Part shown: positions 25,486-33,087 of the stretch, in pieces
Numbering within the stretch: the first letter of the stretch is position 1
How the letters are laid out: each line of letters starts with the position of its first letter
Origin: Streptomyces regalis
GTDB taxonomy: Bacteria > Actinomycetota > Actinomycetes > Streptomycetales > Streptomycetaceae
Reading direction: 5' to 3'
DNA: 64,000 bases
Assembly (NCBI RefSeq): GCF_001509475.1
Contig: NZ_LLZG01000334.1
Coordinates: 52,529 to 116,528 of the forward strand
The notes under the pieces: generated by a model
Database searches by the model: none
Seen by the model: only the letters and a program-made list of their open reading frames with translations
Told to the model about the DNA's origin: nothing
Made by a program: the position numbers and the translations under genes

Positions 25486-27051
25486 TCAGGCCGCCCCCGC
25501 CCGCCACCGCTGATCCTCCCGCCCCGCCTCCCGCACCAGGGCCAGCGACCTGTCCCCGCTCGGCGTCACCGCATGGTCCGGCGCGATCCCCGGGCGGATC
25601 ACCCCGCTGGAGTCCACCGCGAACCTGAGGTTCAGCCCGTTGGGTCCGAACACCGAGCCGCACTCCCAGATGCCGACGCCCCGGTCCACGGACCCCCGGC
25701 TGTCCAGGCAGCAGTCGGGGTAGGCGTACGACTGCAGCACGCCGCGTTCGGAGTCGACCCGCCACCGTTGGTCGCGCGCGGACGTGCAGGTGGCCGTGAC
25801 GACGTCCGTGCCGTTGTACGGGGCGCCGTCGATGTCCAGGCACAGCCCCGTGGCGACGTTCACGACCTGGGCGTAGGTGCCGTTCGGCAGGCGAACGGGG
25901 GCGGGGGTCGGCTTCGGGCGGGCCGTCTTCGTCGGCTTCGGACTCCGCGTCGGAGAAGGCGACTTGGACGTCCGCGACGGAGACGGCGAAGGTGAAGGCG
26001 AAGAGGCCGACGGCGTGACCGACACCGTCGCGGTCACCGTCACCGCCACCGGCGGCACACTCGCCGCGGTGCCGACCGAGGCCACCGGCTCCTGCGGCGA
26101 CGACGAACCGCCCTGCGCCACCAGGAAGACCACCAGCGGAAGCAACGCCACCCCGAGCGCCGCCGACACCAGCGCGATTCGGCGACGATCTCGCGGCCGG
26201 CCTCCCGTCGGCCAACTCCGCTCCGCAGTAAGGCCGACGGCCTCCCGCTCTCCCGCCCCACCCGCCGCATATGCCGTCCCGCCCCACGGCAGCAGTCCCT
26301 CCGCCAGCGCCGCGCGCGGGGTGTCCCGCAGGGCCGACAGCTCCTCGTACGCCGTCGTGCAGTGCGGGCAGCGCGCCATGTGGCCGCGCAGGTCGGCGCT
26401 TTCGCGAGGGCTGTCCGGACGGACGGACTCCTCGATGAGGCGGCCGAAGTCGGGGCAGTCGGGGTCGTCGGAGGCGGCGAGGCGGGTGCGCAGACAGGCG
26501 CGGGCCAGCTGCTGGAGCGCCGGGCCGGTGCCGTACGTCACGTCCTCGCGGGTGCGGCCGAGGAGAGTGGCCGTCCGTTCCACCGGCTCCCGCTCCAGGA
26601 CCCCGTACCAGATCAGGCCCTGCGTGCGGGACGACAGGCTCTGGAACGCCGTGAGCATGGGCGGGACCGGGCCGGACGGACCCGTCGTGTTCAGCACGAG
26701 GAGCAGGCCCGCGTCGAGGCCGGCGGCCCGCTCGTCCATGGCCCACGTCCCGGCCGACCGGGCGGTCAGCAGCAGAAGCCGGTGCCGCCAGGGGAGACCC
26801 GGGTCGACGCCGCGTGCCGTCTGGCGGGCCGCGAGGGTGAACGCCTGGGCGGCCAACTGCCGTGCCATGGAGTCGTTCGGGGTGCACAGGCGGGCGTAGC
26901 CGAGGACGGGTGCGTGATGGCGGGCGCGGAGTTCGTGGAGCGCCTGGTACGCGGTGGCCGTGTCGGCGCGCAGCAGTTCGGTGAGCCGGGCGTCGGACGC
27001 GCCCGTGTGCATCCCACGGTCAAGGTCCCTGCTGTCGTCGGCCCGAGCCAT
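25486..27051 (-). CDS. Membrane protein fusing sigma-like, zinc-finger and ricin B-type lectin parts
   Basis: A 521-residue protein with an unusual order of parts. Residues about 15-200 resemble an ECF-type sigma factor (ARLTELLRADTATAYQALHE, later LLGRTREDVTYGTGPALQQL in the region-4 position). Then comes HMARCPHC, the H-x3-C-x2-C core of zinc-finger anti-sigma domains. One membrane helix (RRIALVSAALGVALLPLVVFLVAQ) and a Ser/Pro/Lys/Thr-rich linker follow. The outer C-terminus is a ricin-type trefoil with GLCLDIDG, DQRWRVDSE and DQRW. AGGAGG stands eight bases before the ATG at 27051. Function is unknown; a surface-sugar sensor tied to transcription is a guess. Confidence 0.82.
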   Translation of the reverse strand: MARADDSRDLDRGMHTGASDARLTELLRADTATAYQALHELRARHHAPVLGYARLCTPNDSMARQLAAQAFTLAARQTARGVDPGLPWRHRLLLLTARSAGTWAMDERAAGLDAGLLLVLNTTGPSGPVPPMLTAFQSLSSRTQGLIWYGVLEREPVERTATLLGRTREDVTYGTGPALQQLARACLRTRLAASDDPDCPDFGRLIEESVRPDSPRESADLRGHMARCPHCTTAYEELSALRDTPRAALAEGLLPWGGTAYAAGGAGEREAVGLTAERSWPTGGRPRDRRRIALVSAALGVALLPLVVFLVAQGGSSSPQEPVASVGTAASVPPVAVTVTATVSVTPSASSPSPSPSPSRTSKSPSPTRSPKPTKTARPKPTPAPVRLPNGTYAQVVNVATGLCLDIDGAPYNGTDVVTATCTSARDQRWRVDSERGVLQSYAYPDCCLDSRGSVDRGVGIWECGSVFGPNGLNLRFAVDSSGVIRPGIAPDHAVTPSGDRSLALVREAGREDQRWRAGAA

Positions 27052-27190
27052 TCCCCCGCCTCCTTGCAGCCTTGCCACCCGCCCGGAGTCTGACCTACCG
27101 GCGGGTATGACGGCTCATAGTGGAGGAAGGGCGGCTTTGGGGAAAGGGTTTCCGTGGGTAACCCGTGAAGTGCCCGTGGACGGCCCGAAC

Positions 27191-27243
27191 GCGCTGTGCC
27201 CGGTATCCGGCCGACGGATTCGGCGGGGTACCGGGCACAGCGC
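27191..27243. terminator. Long hairpin downstream of sigI
   Basis: GCGCTGTGCCCGGTA at 27191-27205 pairs perfectly over 15 bases with 27229-27243. It lies after the sigI stop (minus strand) and before the lectin-type gene, where a terminator is expected. No clear U-run follows. Confidence 0.7.
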
Positions 27244-27281
27244 ACGTCGGCGGGAGGCAGACGCCCCTCCGCCGCCGGTCG

Positions 27282-28223
27282 TCACTCCTCGACCGTCAGC
27301 CCCTTGCGGAGCCGGATCAAGGTGCGCGACAGCAGTCGCGACACATGCATCTGTGAGATGCCGAGCTCGTCGCCGATCTCCGACTGGGTCATGCCCGCGA
27401 CGAACCGCAGGGAAAGGATCTTCCGGTCTCTGGGCGGCAGTTCGGCGATGAGCGGCTTCAACGACTCGACGTACTCGATGCCTTCGATGCCGTGGTCCTC
27501 GTAGCCGATCCGGTCGGCGAGCGCGCCCTCGGCGTCGTCCTCCTCGGGCTGGGCGTCCAGCGAGGAGGCGGTGTACGCGTTCGACGCCGCCATGCCCTCG
27601 ACGACCTCGTCGTTGGTCAGACCGAGGCGCTCCGCCAGTTCCGCCACCGTCGGGGCGCGGTCGAGCTTCTGGGCCAACTCGTCGCCGGCCTTGGCCAGGT
27701 CGAGCCGGAGTTCCTGCAGCCGGCGCGGTACCCGCACCGACCACGAGGTGTCACGGAAGAAGCGCTTGATCTCGCCGACGATGGTCGGCATCGCGAAGGT
27801 GGGGAACTCCACGCCACGGCTGAGCTCGAAGCGGTCGATCGCCTTGATCAGGCCGATGGTGCCGACCTGGATGATGTCCTCCATCGGCTCGCTGCGCGAG
27901 CGGAAGCGGGAGGCGGCGAACTTGACCAGAGCGAGGTTGAGTTCGACGAGCGTGTTGCGGACGTACGAGTATTCGTGGGTCCCTTCCTCCAGCGACTCCA
28001 GCCGCTCGAAGAGGGTCTTGGACAGGGCCCGCGCGTCCACCGGCCCCACCTCGTCGTACGGGGGGATGTCCGGAAGCCCGGCGAGTACGTCGTCCTGGCC
28101 GAACTCCTGGCCGAAGTCCTGTTCGTGACGTACGGCGCTGCTGCGCTCGATGGGATCCAGATGTTCCGGTCGGGGTGCCGACGTCGCCTTCTGGGCATGC
28201 GATGCGTCGAGCCGGGGTGACAT
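27282..28223 (-). CDS. sigI: Alternative sigma factor of the SigB/SigF family, SigI
   Basis: A 313-residue group 3 sigma factor. Region 2 is seen in RSRSEPMEDIIQVGTIGLIKAIDRF and FPTFAMPTIVGEIKRFFRD, region 3 in VPRRLQELRLDLAKAGDEL, and region 4 in LPPRDRKILSLRFVAGMTQSEIGDELGISQMHVSRLLSR. It is divergent from an anti-anti-sigma gene and an anti-sigma gene, which matches the SigI partner-switching set described in Streptomyces coelicolor. The ATG at 28223 is preferred over two upstream ATGs because GGAGG lies seven bases before it. Confidence 0.88.
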   Translation of the reverse strand: MSPRLDASHAQKATSAPRPEHLDPIERSSAVRHEQDFGQEFGQDDVLAGLPDIPPYDEVGPVDARALSKTLFERLESLEEGTHEYSYVRNTLVELNLALVKFAASRFRSRSEPMEDIIQVGTIGLIKAIDRFELSRGVEFPTFAMPTIVGEIKRFFRDTSWSVRVPRRLQELRLDLAKAGDELAQKLDRAPTVAELAERLGLTNDEVVEGMAASNAYTASSLDAQPEEDDAEGALADRIGYEDHGIEGIEYVESLKPLIAELPPRDRKILSLRFVAGMTQSEIGDELGISQMHVSRLLSRTLIRLRKGLTVEE

Positions 28224-28364
28224 GATGTCCTCCATCGTTCTCGGCATATGGCTGCCGAAGCCTGTGCGTGCACTGCGGTGTGCGGCGCCTCCAAAGCCGG
28301 CCGAGTCGGTTACGTGTCTCTACTAGCCCTACCCGCTTTCGGGAGCCCACCGCAAGTGCGCTCT

Positions 28365-28390
28365 GTTCCGAAATGTCCGTTTCTGGGTGG
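28365..28390 (+). promoter_or_regulatory. SigB-type promoter candidate before the anti-anti-sigma gene
   Basis: GTTCC at 28365-28369 and GGGTGG at 28385-28390, 15 bases apart, resemble the GNNTN(14-16)GGGTA(C/T) sites of SigB-like factors. That would allow feedback by this sigma group, but the -10 element differs from the best match. Confidence 0.4.
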
Positions 28391-28474
28391 ATGTTCGGGT
28401 GTTGGAGGGCGTAGGGAAGGCGTAGTGTTCGAGAGCGTCAGTCAGCAGCCACGACGTCGGGAGTGAGAGACGGC

Positions 28475-28870
28475 ATGGACCGCGGGACCGTCGGCAGCGC
28501 ACAGTCTGGCCGACTTCTGGTCGAGGTGCGGGAAGAGGGCTCCAGTGCCGTCGTGACTCCGGCGGGTGAGTTGGATCACCACACCGCCGATTTGTTGCGT
28601 GAGCCACTCGAGGACTGCCTCGACAAGGGTTTCAGCCGGCTGGTCGTCGACTGCTCGCGGCTCGAGTTCTGTGACTCCACGGGGCTGAACGTGCTGCTCG
28701 GGGCGCGACTGAAGGCCGAGGCCGCCGGTGGCGGGGTGCATCTCGCGGGCATGCTGCCCGTCGTTGCGCGCGTGTTCGAGATCACAGGGGCAGAAGCGGT
28801 CTTCACCGTTCACGCCTCGCTCGACGACGCTCTGGCCGATGAGTCCGACGAGTCCGACGGGTCGGGTTGA
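28475..28870 (+). CDS. arsI: STAS-domain anti-anti-sigma factor, ArsI-like
   Basis: A 131-residue SpoIIAA-like protein. The phosphorylatable Ser lies in LEFCDSTGLNVLLGARL, and the fold start VTPAGELDHHTADLLREPLE is typical. In its unphosphorylated form it should bind the anti-sigma kinase and release SigI. The ATG at 28475 is preferred to the GTG at 28463, which has no room for a ribosome site. A run of acidic and Ser residues (DESDESDGSG) ends the protein. Confidence 0.87.
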   Translation: MDRGTVGSAQSGRLLVEVREEGSSAVVTPAGELDHHTADLLREPLEDCLDKGFSRLVVDCSRLEFCDSTGLNVLLGARLKAEAAGGGVHLAGMLPVVARVFEITGAEAVFTVHASLDDALADESDESDGSG

Positions 28871-29119
28871 GTCCTCGCGTCCGGCCCCGCATCGGACGTC
28901 ACGTCGTTCGTGCACATCATTCGTGCCGAATCCGGGGGTGTTCGCTCGGCGCGGTCGGGCAGGAGCATCCTGAAACTGTCGGCTGTGAGGTCGGCCACCG
29001 GGGGTGGGGGGACTGTGACCGACGTATCAGGCAAGGAAGTGTACGGGCGTACTGACTCTGCGTGCAGACTTCTGAATCGTGTGAACGTTGAACTGGTGAA
29101 TCGGTGAGGTGAAGCGCTG

Positions 29120-29740
29120 ATGAGCACCACCCGGCCTTTCTCGCCGGGCGACCGCGGCCGTGAGCCCAGCGGCGCTTCCGGGGTGTCCGAGGGGGACGTG
29201 CCGGCCACGGGGGGCTCCGACGAGGGCGCTCCGGCGGCGGGAACGCCCGACGGGGACGCCGTGCCGTCCGTGAGCCCCGAGGCGTCCGAGGCGTCCGAGG
29301 CGTCCGAGGCGTCCGTCCAGGCGGCCGCGGGGCGTCAGGTCCGTCGGCTGGGCTTCGCAGGGCAGAGCGGGGTCGTCCCGCTCGCCCGCGACTTCGCCCG
29401 CCAGGCGCTGTACGCGTGGGGCTGGCTGCCCGCCGCCACCGCCGACCAGCGGGCGGCCGCCGAGGATGTGCTGCTCGTCGTGTCCGAGCTGGTCACCAAC
29501 GCCTGTCTGCACGCCGAGGGGCCGGACGAGATGTGGATCGCCTGCGACAACAAGGTGATCCGTATCGAGGTCTCCGACAAGGGCACGGGCCAGCCGGCCC
29601 CCCGCACCCCGCACCGCGCGGGCCGCCCCGGCGGCCACGGCATGTTCATCGTGCAGCGGCTGTGCCTGGACTGGGGAGTCGTACGGACGCCGGGGGTCGC
29701 GGGCAAGACGGTGTGGGCGGAGCTGGGAGCACCGGCGTAG
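29120..29740 (+). CDS. prsI: Anti-sigma factor / serine kinase of the HATPase fold, PrsI-like
   Basis: A 206-residue protein of the SpoIIAB/RsbW type that should bind SigI and phosphorylate the STAS partner. The ATPase N-box is VVSELVTNACLHAEG and the G1 box is EVSDKGTGQPAPR, followed by GRPGGHGMFIVQRL. The first 65 residues are a low-complexity Ser/Pro/Glu stretch that includes a nine-base repeat, GAGGCGTCC, four times at 29279-29314. The ATG at 29120 has GAGGTG 8 bases upstream. It follows the STAS gene after 249 bases, so it may have its own promoter. Confidence 0.85.
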   Translation: MSTTRPFSPGDRGREPSGASGVSEGDVPATGGSDEGAPAAGTPDGDAVPSVSPEASEASEASEASVQAAAGRQVRRLGFAGQSGVVPLARDFARQALYAWGWLPAATADQRAAAEDVLLVVSELVTNACLHAEGPDEMWIACDNKVIRIEVSDKGTGQPAPRTPHRAGRPGGHGMFIVQRLCLDWGVVRTPGVAGKTVWAELGAPA

Positions 29741-29814
29741 GGCAGGGGAGCCAACCGCCGTACAGGAAATTCGTTTCCGCCCCGCTGAGCTGCTGCTCTA
29801 CCCTCCCTGCAACG

Positions 29815-30090
29815 CGCTGACGGAGAAAAGTAACCCGGGGCCGCGAGCCGAGAGAGCCGCCACTCGCTGTGAAGGCGGCCTGCGCCCCGGACGAATCCAC
29901 TCCCGAGTGCGGGGAGGAAATGCCCCGCCGGCCGGCCCCCGTCATCGGGCCCGAACGAGTCCGTCGTACGGCCACGCAGGTGGCGTACGGCGGTGAAGGC
30001 GTGGTGGCACCGCGAGCACCCTCTCGCCCACGCCCCGAGGGGCCACCCCGGGGCGGACCGTGCCGCTCCGGCCGACCGGACGGAGCGCGC
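29815..30090 (+). promoter_or_regulatory. T-box riboswitch, Ser specifier, translational type
   Basis: The T-box core GGTGGCACCGCG is at 30003-30014, inside a helix of GGCGTGG with CCACGCC. Stem I features are AGAGAGCCG near 29851 and GACGAATCCACTCCCGAG, where TCC (29896-29898) occupies the specifier place and codes for Ser, matching the gene controlled. GCCACC (30042-30047) can pair with the GGTGGC of the T-box to form the off state. CGCTCCG (30064-30070) pairs with CGGAGCG (30081-30087), which hides the ribosome site, so control is probably of translation initiation by uncharged tRNA-Ser. Confidence 0.85.
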
Positions 30091-30093
30091 ACC

Positions 30094-31368
30094 ATGCTCG
30101 ACGTCACCCTCATCCGAAACCACCCCGGCCAGGTCCGCGAGGGCCTGCGCAAACGCGCCGTGGACGCCGACATCCCGGCCTTCCTCACCCTCGACGCCAC
30201 CTTCCGCGAGACGCGTACGGCCGTGGAGCGGCTGCGCGGCGAGCGGCGGCGGATCTCGGCCGAGATCGCCGTACGGCGCCGCGAGGGCGCCGCGGCCGGT
30301 GAACTCCAGGACGCCGCCAAGACCCTGACCGACGAACTCGCCGAGGCGGAGGCCCACCTCGCCGAACTGGCCGCCAGGCACCAGGAGTTCCTCGACGCTC
30401 TGCCCAACCTGCCGGACGACGACGTGGCGGCGGGCGGCAAGGAGAACAACGAGGTCGTACGGACCGTGGGGGAACCGCCCGCCTTCGCCTTCCCGGCCAG
30501 GGATCATGTGGGTCTCGCCCAGGACCTCGGCCTGGTCGACTACAAGCGGGGTGCGGCCCTCGCCGGCAACGGCTACTGGATCTACCGTGGCCAGGGCGCC
30601 GCGCTGGAGTGGGCCCTGCTCAACCACTTCCTCGACGCACACCGCCGCGCGGGATACGAGTTCGTGCTGCCGCCGCACCTGCTGACGTACGAGGCCGGGT
30701 ACACGGCCGGGCAGTTCCCCAAGTTCGCCGACGAGGTCTTCCGCGTGGACGACCACTTCCTGCTGCCCACCGCCGAGACGGCCCTGGTCAACCTCCATCG
30801 CGGCGAGACGCTCGACGAGCGCGAACTGCCGCGCCGGTACGTCGCCTACACGCCCTGTTACCGCAGGGAGAGCGGCAGCCACCGCACGGCGGACCGCGGG
30901 ACGCTGCGAGGCCACCAGTTCAACAAGGTCGAGTTGTTCCAGTTCGCCCGGCCCGAGGACTCGGACGCCGCCCACCTCGAACTCCTGGAGCGGGCCGAGG
31001 AGTTGGTCGCCGGGCTCGGCCTGCACCACCGGGTCACCAAGCTAGCCGCCGGGGACACCAGCCCCGCCCAGGCCAAGACCTACGACGTGGAGGTCTGGCT
31101 GCCGAGCCTGGGAGCGTATGCCGAGGTCAGCTCGGTGTCGAACGCCCGCGCCTACCAGGCCCGGCGCGGTGGCATCCGGTACCGCCCGGCCGACGGCGGC
31201 AAGGCGGCCTACGTCCACACCCTCAACGCCTCGGGTCTCGCCACCAGCCGGCTGCTGCCCGCGATCCTGGAGCAGTGCCAGCGGCCGGACGGGACGGTGG
31301 CCGTGCCCGAGGTGCTGCGGCGCTGGGGGCTGCCCGAAGTGCTGCGCCCACAGTCGACGCCGGCCTGA
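30094..31368 (+). CDS. serS: Seryl-tRNA synthetase, T-box controlled
   Basis: A class II synthetase (424 residues) that charges tRNA-Ser. An N-terminal coiled-coil arm (about residues 25-105) is followed by motif 2, CYRRESGSHRTADRGTLRGHQFNKVELFQF, and motif 3, ASGLATSRLLPAILEQCQ. LLPTAETALVNLH and AEVSSVSNARAYQARR line the seryl-adenylate site. The motif 2 loop and the stretch NLPDDDVAAGGKENNEVV differ from the usual housekeeping pattern, and the T-box supports a stress-induced or second SerRS. Some Streptomyces use an extra SerRS as protection against SerRS-targeting antibiotics, which is only a possibility here. Confidence 0.93.
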   Translation: MLDVTLIRNHPGQVREGLRKRAVDADIPAFLTLDATFRETRTAVERLRGERRRISAEIAVRRREGAAAGELQDAAKTLTDELAEAEAHLAELAARHQEFLDALPNLPDDDVAAGGKENNEVVRTVGEPPAFAFPARDHVGLAQDLGLVDYKRGAALAGNGYWIYRGQGAALEWALLNHFLDAHRRAGYEFVLPPHLLTYEAGYTAGQFPKFADEVFRVDDHFLLPTAETALVNLHRGETLDERELPRRYVAYTPCYRRESGSHRTADRGTLRGHQFNKVELFQFARPEDSDAAHLELLERAEELVAGLGLHHRVTKLAAGDTSPAQAKTYDVEVWLPSLGAYAEVSSVSNARAYQARRGGIRYRPADGGKAAYVHTLNASGLATSRLLPAILEQCQRPDGTVAVPEVLRRWGLPEVLRPQSTPA

Positions 31369-31423
31369 CCCCGGCCTGACCCTGGGTTACCGAGGGTCAC
31401 CCTCTCCATTCGAACCCCCTCAC

Positions 31424-31457
31424 GCGCACGCCGGATCCCCACAACTCCGGCGTGCGC
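31424..31457. terminator. Terminator hairpin after serS
   Basis: GCGCACGCCGGA at 31424-31435 pairs perfectly over 12 bases with 31446-31457 across a 10-base loop. It separates serS from the surface-protein operon. Confidence 0.75.
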
Positions 31458-31490
31458 CGTGTCTTCCCTCCTCAAGGCGCCGGGCGTACC

Positions 31491-31520
31491 TTGACGCCGA
31501 TCTGATGTACCGTCAGGAAT
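31491..31520 (+). promoter_or_regulatory. Promoter of the surface-protein operon
   Basis: TTGACG at 31491-31496 and CAGGAAT at 31514-31520 are 17 bases apart. The imperfect dyad CTGATG/CGTCAG (31502-31516) lies across the spacer and -10. Transcription would start just before the GTG at 31530, leaving a very short leader. Confidence 0.5.
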
Positions 31521-31529
31521 GAGGGGACC

Positions 31530-32210
31530 GTGTCGAAGCAGAAGCGAACCGCCGCGCTCGCGACCGCCGCGGCCCTGGCCGGCTCGGCGGTGTTGATGGC
31601 CGCCCCTGCGGCCCGGGCCGATGTCGTCGACGTCAACTACGCCTGCAAGACGCCGATCGGCGACAAGAGCGCCGTCTCGCCCATCGACATCAAGGGCGTC
31701 AAGAGCGGCAGCGGCTACAAGATCACCATGTCGTGGCAGAAGGGCGTCTCGTCCAGCCCGGTCGAACTCGGCAAGGGCGCGATGAACCCGAGCGCCACCA
31801 TCAAGCTGGGCGGCGCCGACAGCGGCACCCTGTCGGTGACGGGCCCGGCCAACCAGGAGGCCATTCCGGCCGACACCCCCATCAAGATCAACGACTTGAC
31901 GGGCACGTACACCCCGAAGAAGACCGGAAAGGTCACCTTCACGGCGGCCGTGCTCACCATCAAGGCCCTGGGCACGACGACCACGTGCACCCCCACCAAC
32001 AATCCCAAGCCGTCGCTGACCCTCGACGTGACGGCGGCGGCCGGCGCGGGCGGCACCGGCCAGGGCGGCTCCGGCTCCGGCGCCGAGCTCCCGCAGACCG
32101 GCCCCGAGGACTCGGCGATCGCCCTGGGCACCCTCGGCGGCACGGTTCTGCTCGCGGGCGCGGCGGGCGCGCTGTGGCTGACGCGGAGGGGGCAGGCGGC
32201 ACGCCGCTGA
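31530..32210 (+). CDS. Secreted surface protein with LPQTG sortase signal and ACKTPIGDK domain
   Basis: A 226-residue precursor of unknown function. It has a signal peptide (residues 1-31, ending APAARA), then one copy of a domain of about 130 residues that opens VNYACKTPIGDKSAVSP and closes TIKALGTTTTCTPT with two conserved Cys. A Gly/Ser linker leads to LPQTG, a hydrophobic helix and a basic tail, a complete sortase sorting signal. The same domain recurs in the fourth gene. GTG at 31530 follows GAGGGG. It is the first of four genes in one operon. Confidence 0.85.
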   Translation: MSKQKRTAALATAAALAGSAVLMAAPAARADVVDVNYACKTPIGDKSAVSPIDIKGVKSGSGYKITMSWQKGVSSSPVELGKGAMNPSATIKLGGADSGTLSVTGPANQEAIPADTPIKINDLTGTYTPKKTGKVTFTAAVLTIKALGTTTTCTPTNNPKPSLTLDVTAAAGAGGTGQGGSGSGAELPQTGPEDSAIALGTLGGTVLLAGAAGALWLTRRGQAARR

Positions 32211-32241
32211 ACCGTTTCGTACGTAACCGCTGGAGCCGCCG

Positions 32242-33087
32242 ATGTCGTCAGCCGCCCGTGTCCTGTGCCTGTCCCTTCTGACTCTGCTGGCCGCCGCCCC
32301 CACGGCGACCGCCGCCGAGGCCTGGTCCGTCGCGCCCTCCGGCGGCGGACGGCCGTCCTTCTACGCCGAGGGCGAGCCGGGGACGGTCCTGCAGGACACG
32401 GTGTCCGTGACGAACCCGGGTGGCGAACCGGTCACCGTACGCCTGCACGGCACCGGCGTCCCCATCGCCTTCGCGAAGAGCCCGGTACGGATCCCGGCCC
32501 GCACCCGGGCCGAGGTCCCGTTCACGGTGACCGTCGGGGAGGGCACGGCCCCCGGCGACCGGTCCGGCGAGATCGTCGCCCGTGACACGGACGGCCGCTC
32601 ACGGTCCGTCCCCCTCCGCCTGCGCGTCACCGGCCCTGAGCTGACGGCACTGACCGTCGAGCACGTCGCGATACGCGCCGACGGCATCGCATACGAGCTG
32701 GTCAACCGCGGTACGACGACCCTGGTGCCGAGGCTGGCCGTCCGGGCGGACGGCGTCCTCGGCCGGGTCCTCGACCGCGCCTCGCGCACCCTTCCCGTCG
32801 ACCTGCCCCCGGGCAGCCGTACGAAGCTCACCGAGCCCTGGCCCGACCGGCCCGCCCTGGACGCGGTCGACGTACGGCTGACGGTGACGGGGGCGGGCGG
32901 GGCGCGGGACACCGCGGAGGTGTCGGCACGGTTCGTGCCATGGGGTGCGGTGGCGGGAGCCGGGGGAGCCTCGGCGGTGATCGGTGGCTTCTTCGTCGTA
33001 CGACGGCTTGGGCGCCGTAGGGGAGAAAGCGGCGAGTCCGTCGGACCACCGCACAGGGAAGCCGAGTTGACGGGAGCGGTGAAGTGA
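32242..33087 (+). CDS. Secreted DUF916/WxL-partner-like protein with C-terminal membrane helix
   Basis: A 281-residue protein with a signal peptide (to about residue 24), then an Ig-like domain with DTVSVTNPGGEPVTVRLHG and TVGEGTAPGDRSGEIVARDTD, and a single C-terminal membrane helix (WGAVAGAGGASAVIGGFFVVRRL) followed by a short cytosolic tail. The pattern is that of DUF916 proteins, which in Firmicutes accompany WxL surface proteins and bind peptidoglycan. That suggests it scaffolds or presents its neighbours on the wall. It overlaps the next gene by four bases. Confidence 0.8.
   Translation: MSSAARVLCLSLLTLLAAAPTATAAEAWSVAPSGGGRPSFYAEGEPGTVLQDTVSVTNPGGEPVTVRLHGTGVPIAFAKSPVRIPARTRAEVPFTVTVGEGTAPGDRSGEIVARDTDGRSRSVPLRLRVTGPELTALTVEHVAIRADGIAYELVNRGTTTLVPRLAVRADGVLGRVLDRASRTLPVDLPPGSRTKLTEPWPDRPALDAVDVRLTVTGAGGARDTAEVSARFVPWGAVAGAGGASAVIGGFFVVRRLGRRRGESGESVGPPHREAELTGAVK

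Noticed and set aside
29960..30060. A transcription terminator in the serS leader
   Set aside because: No U-run follows the competing hairpin. The pairing instead covers the T-box bulge and ribosome site, which fits control of translation.
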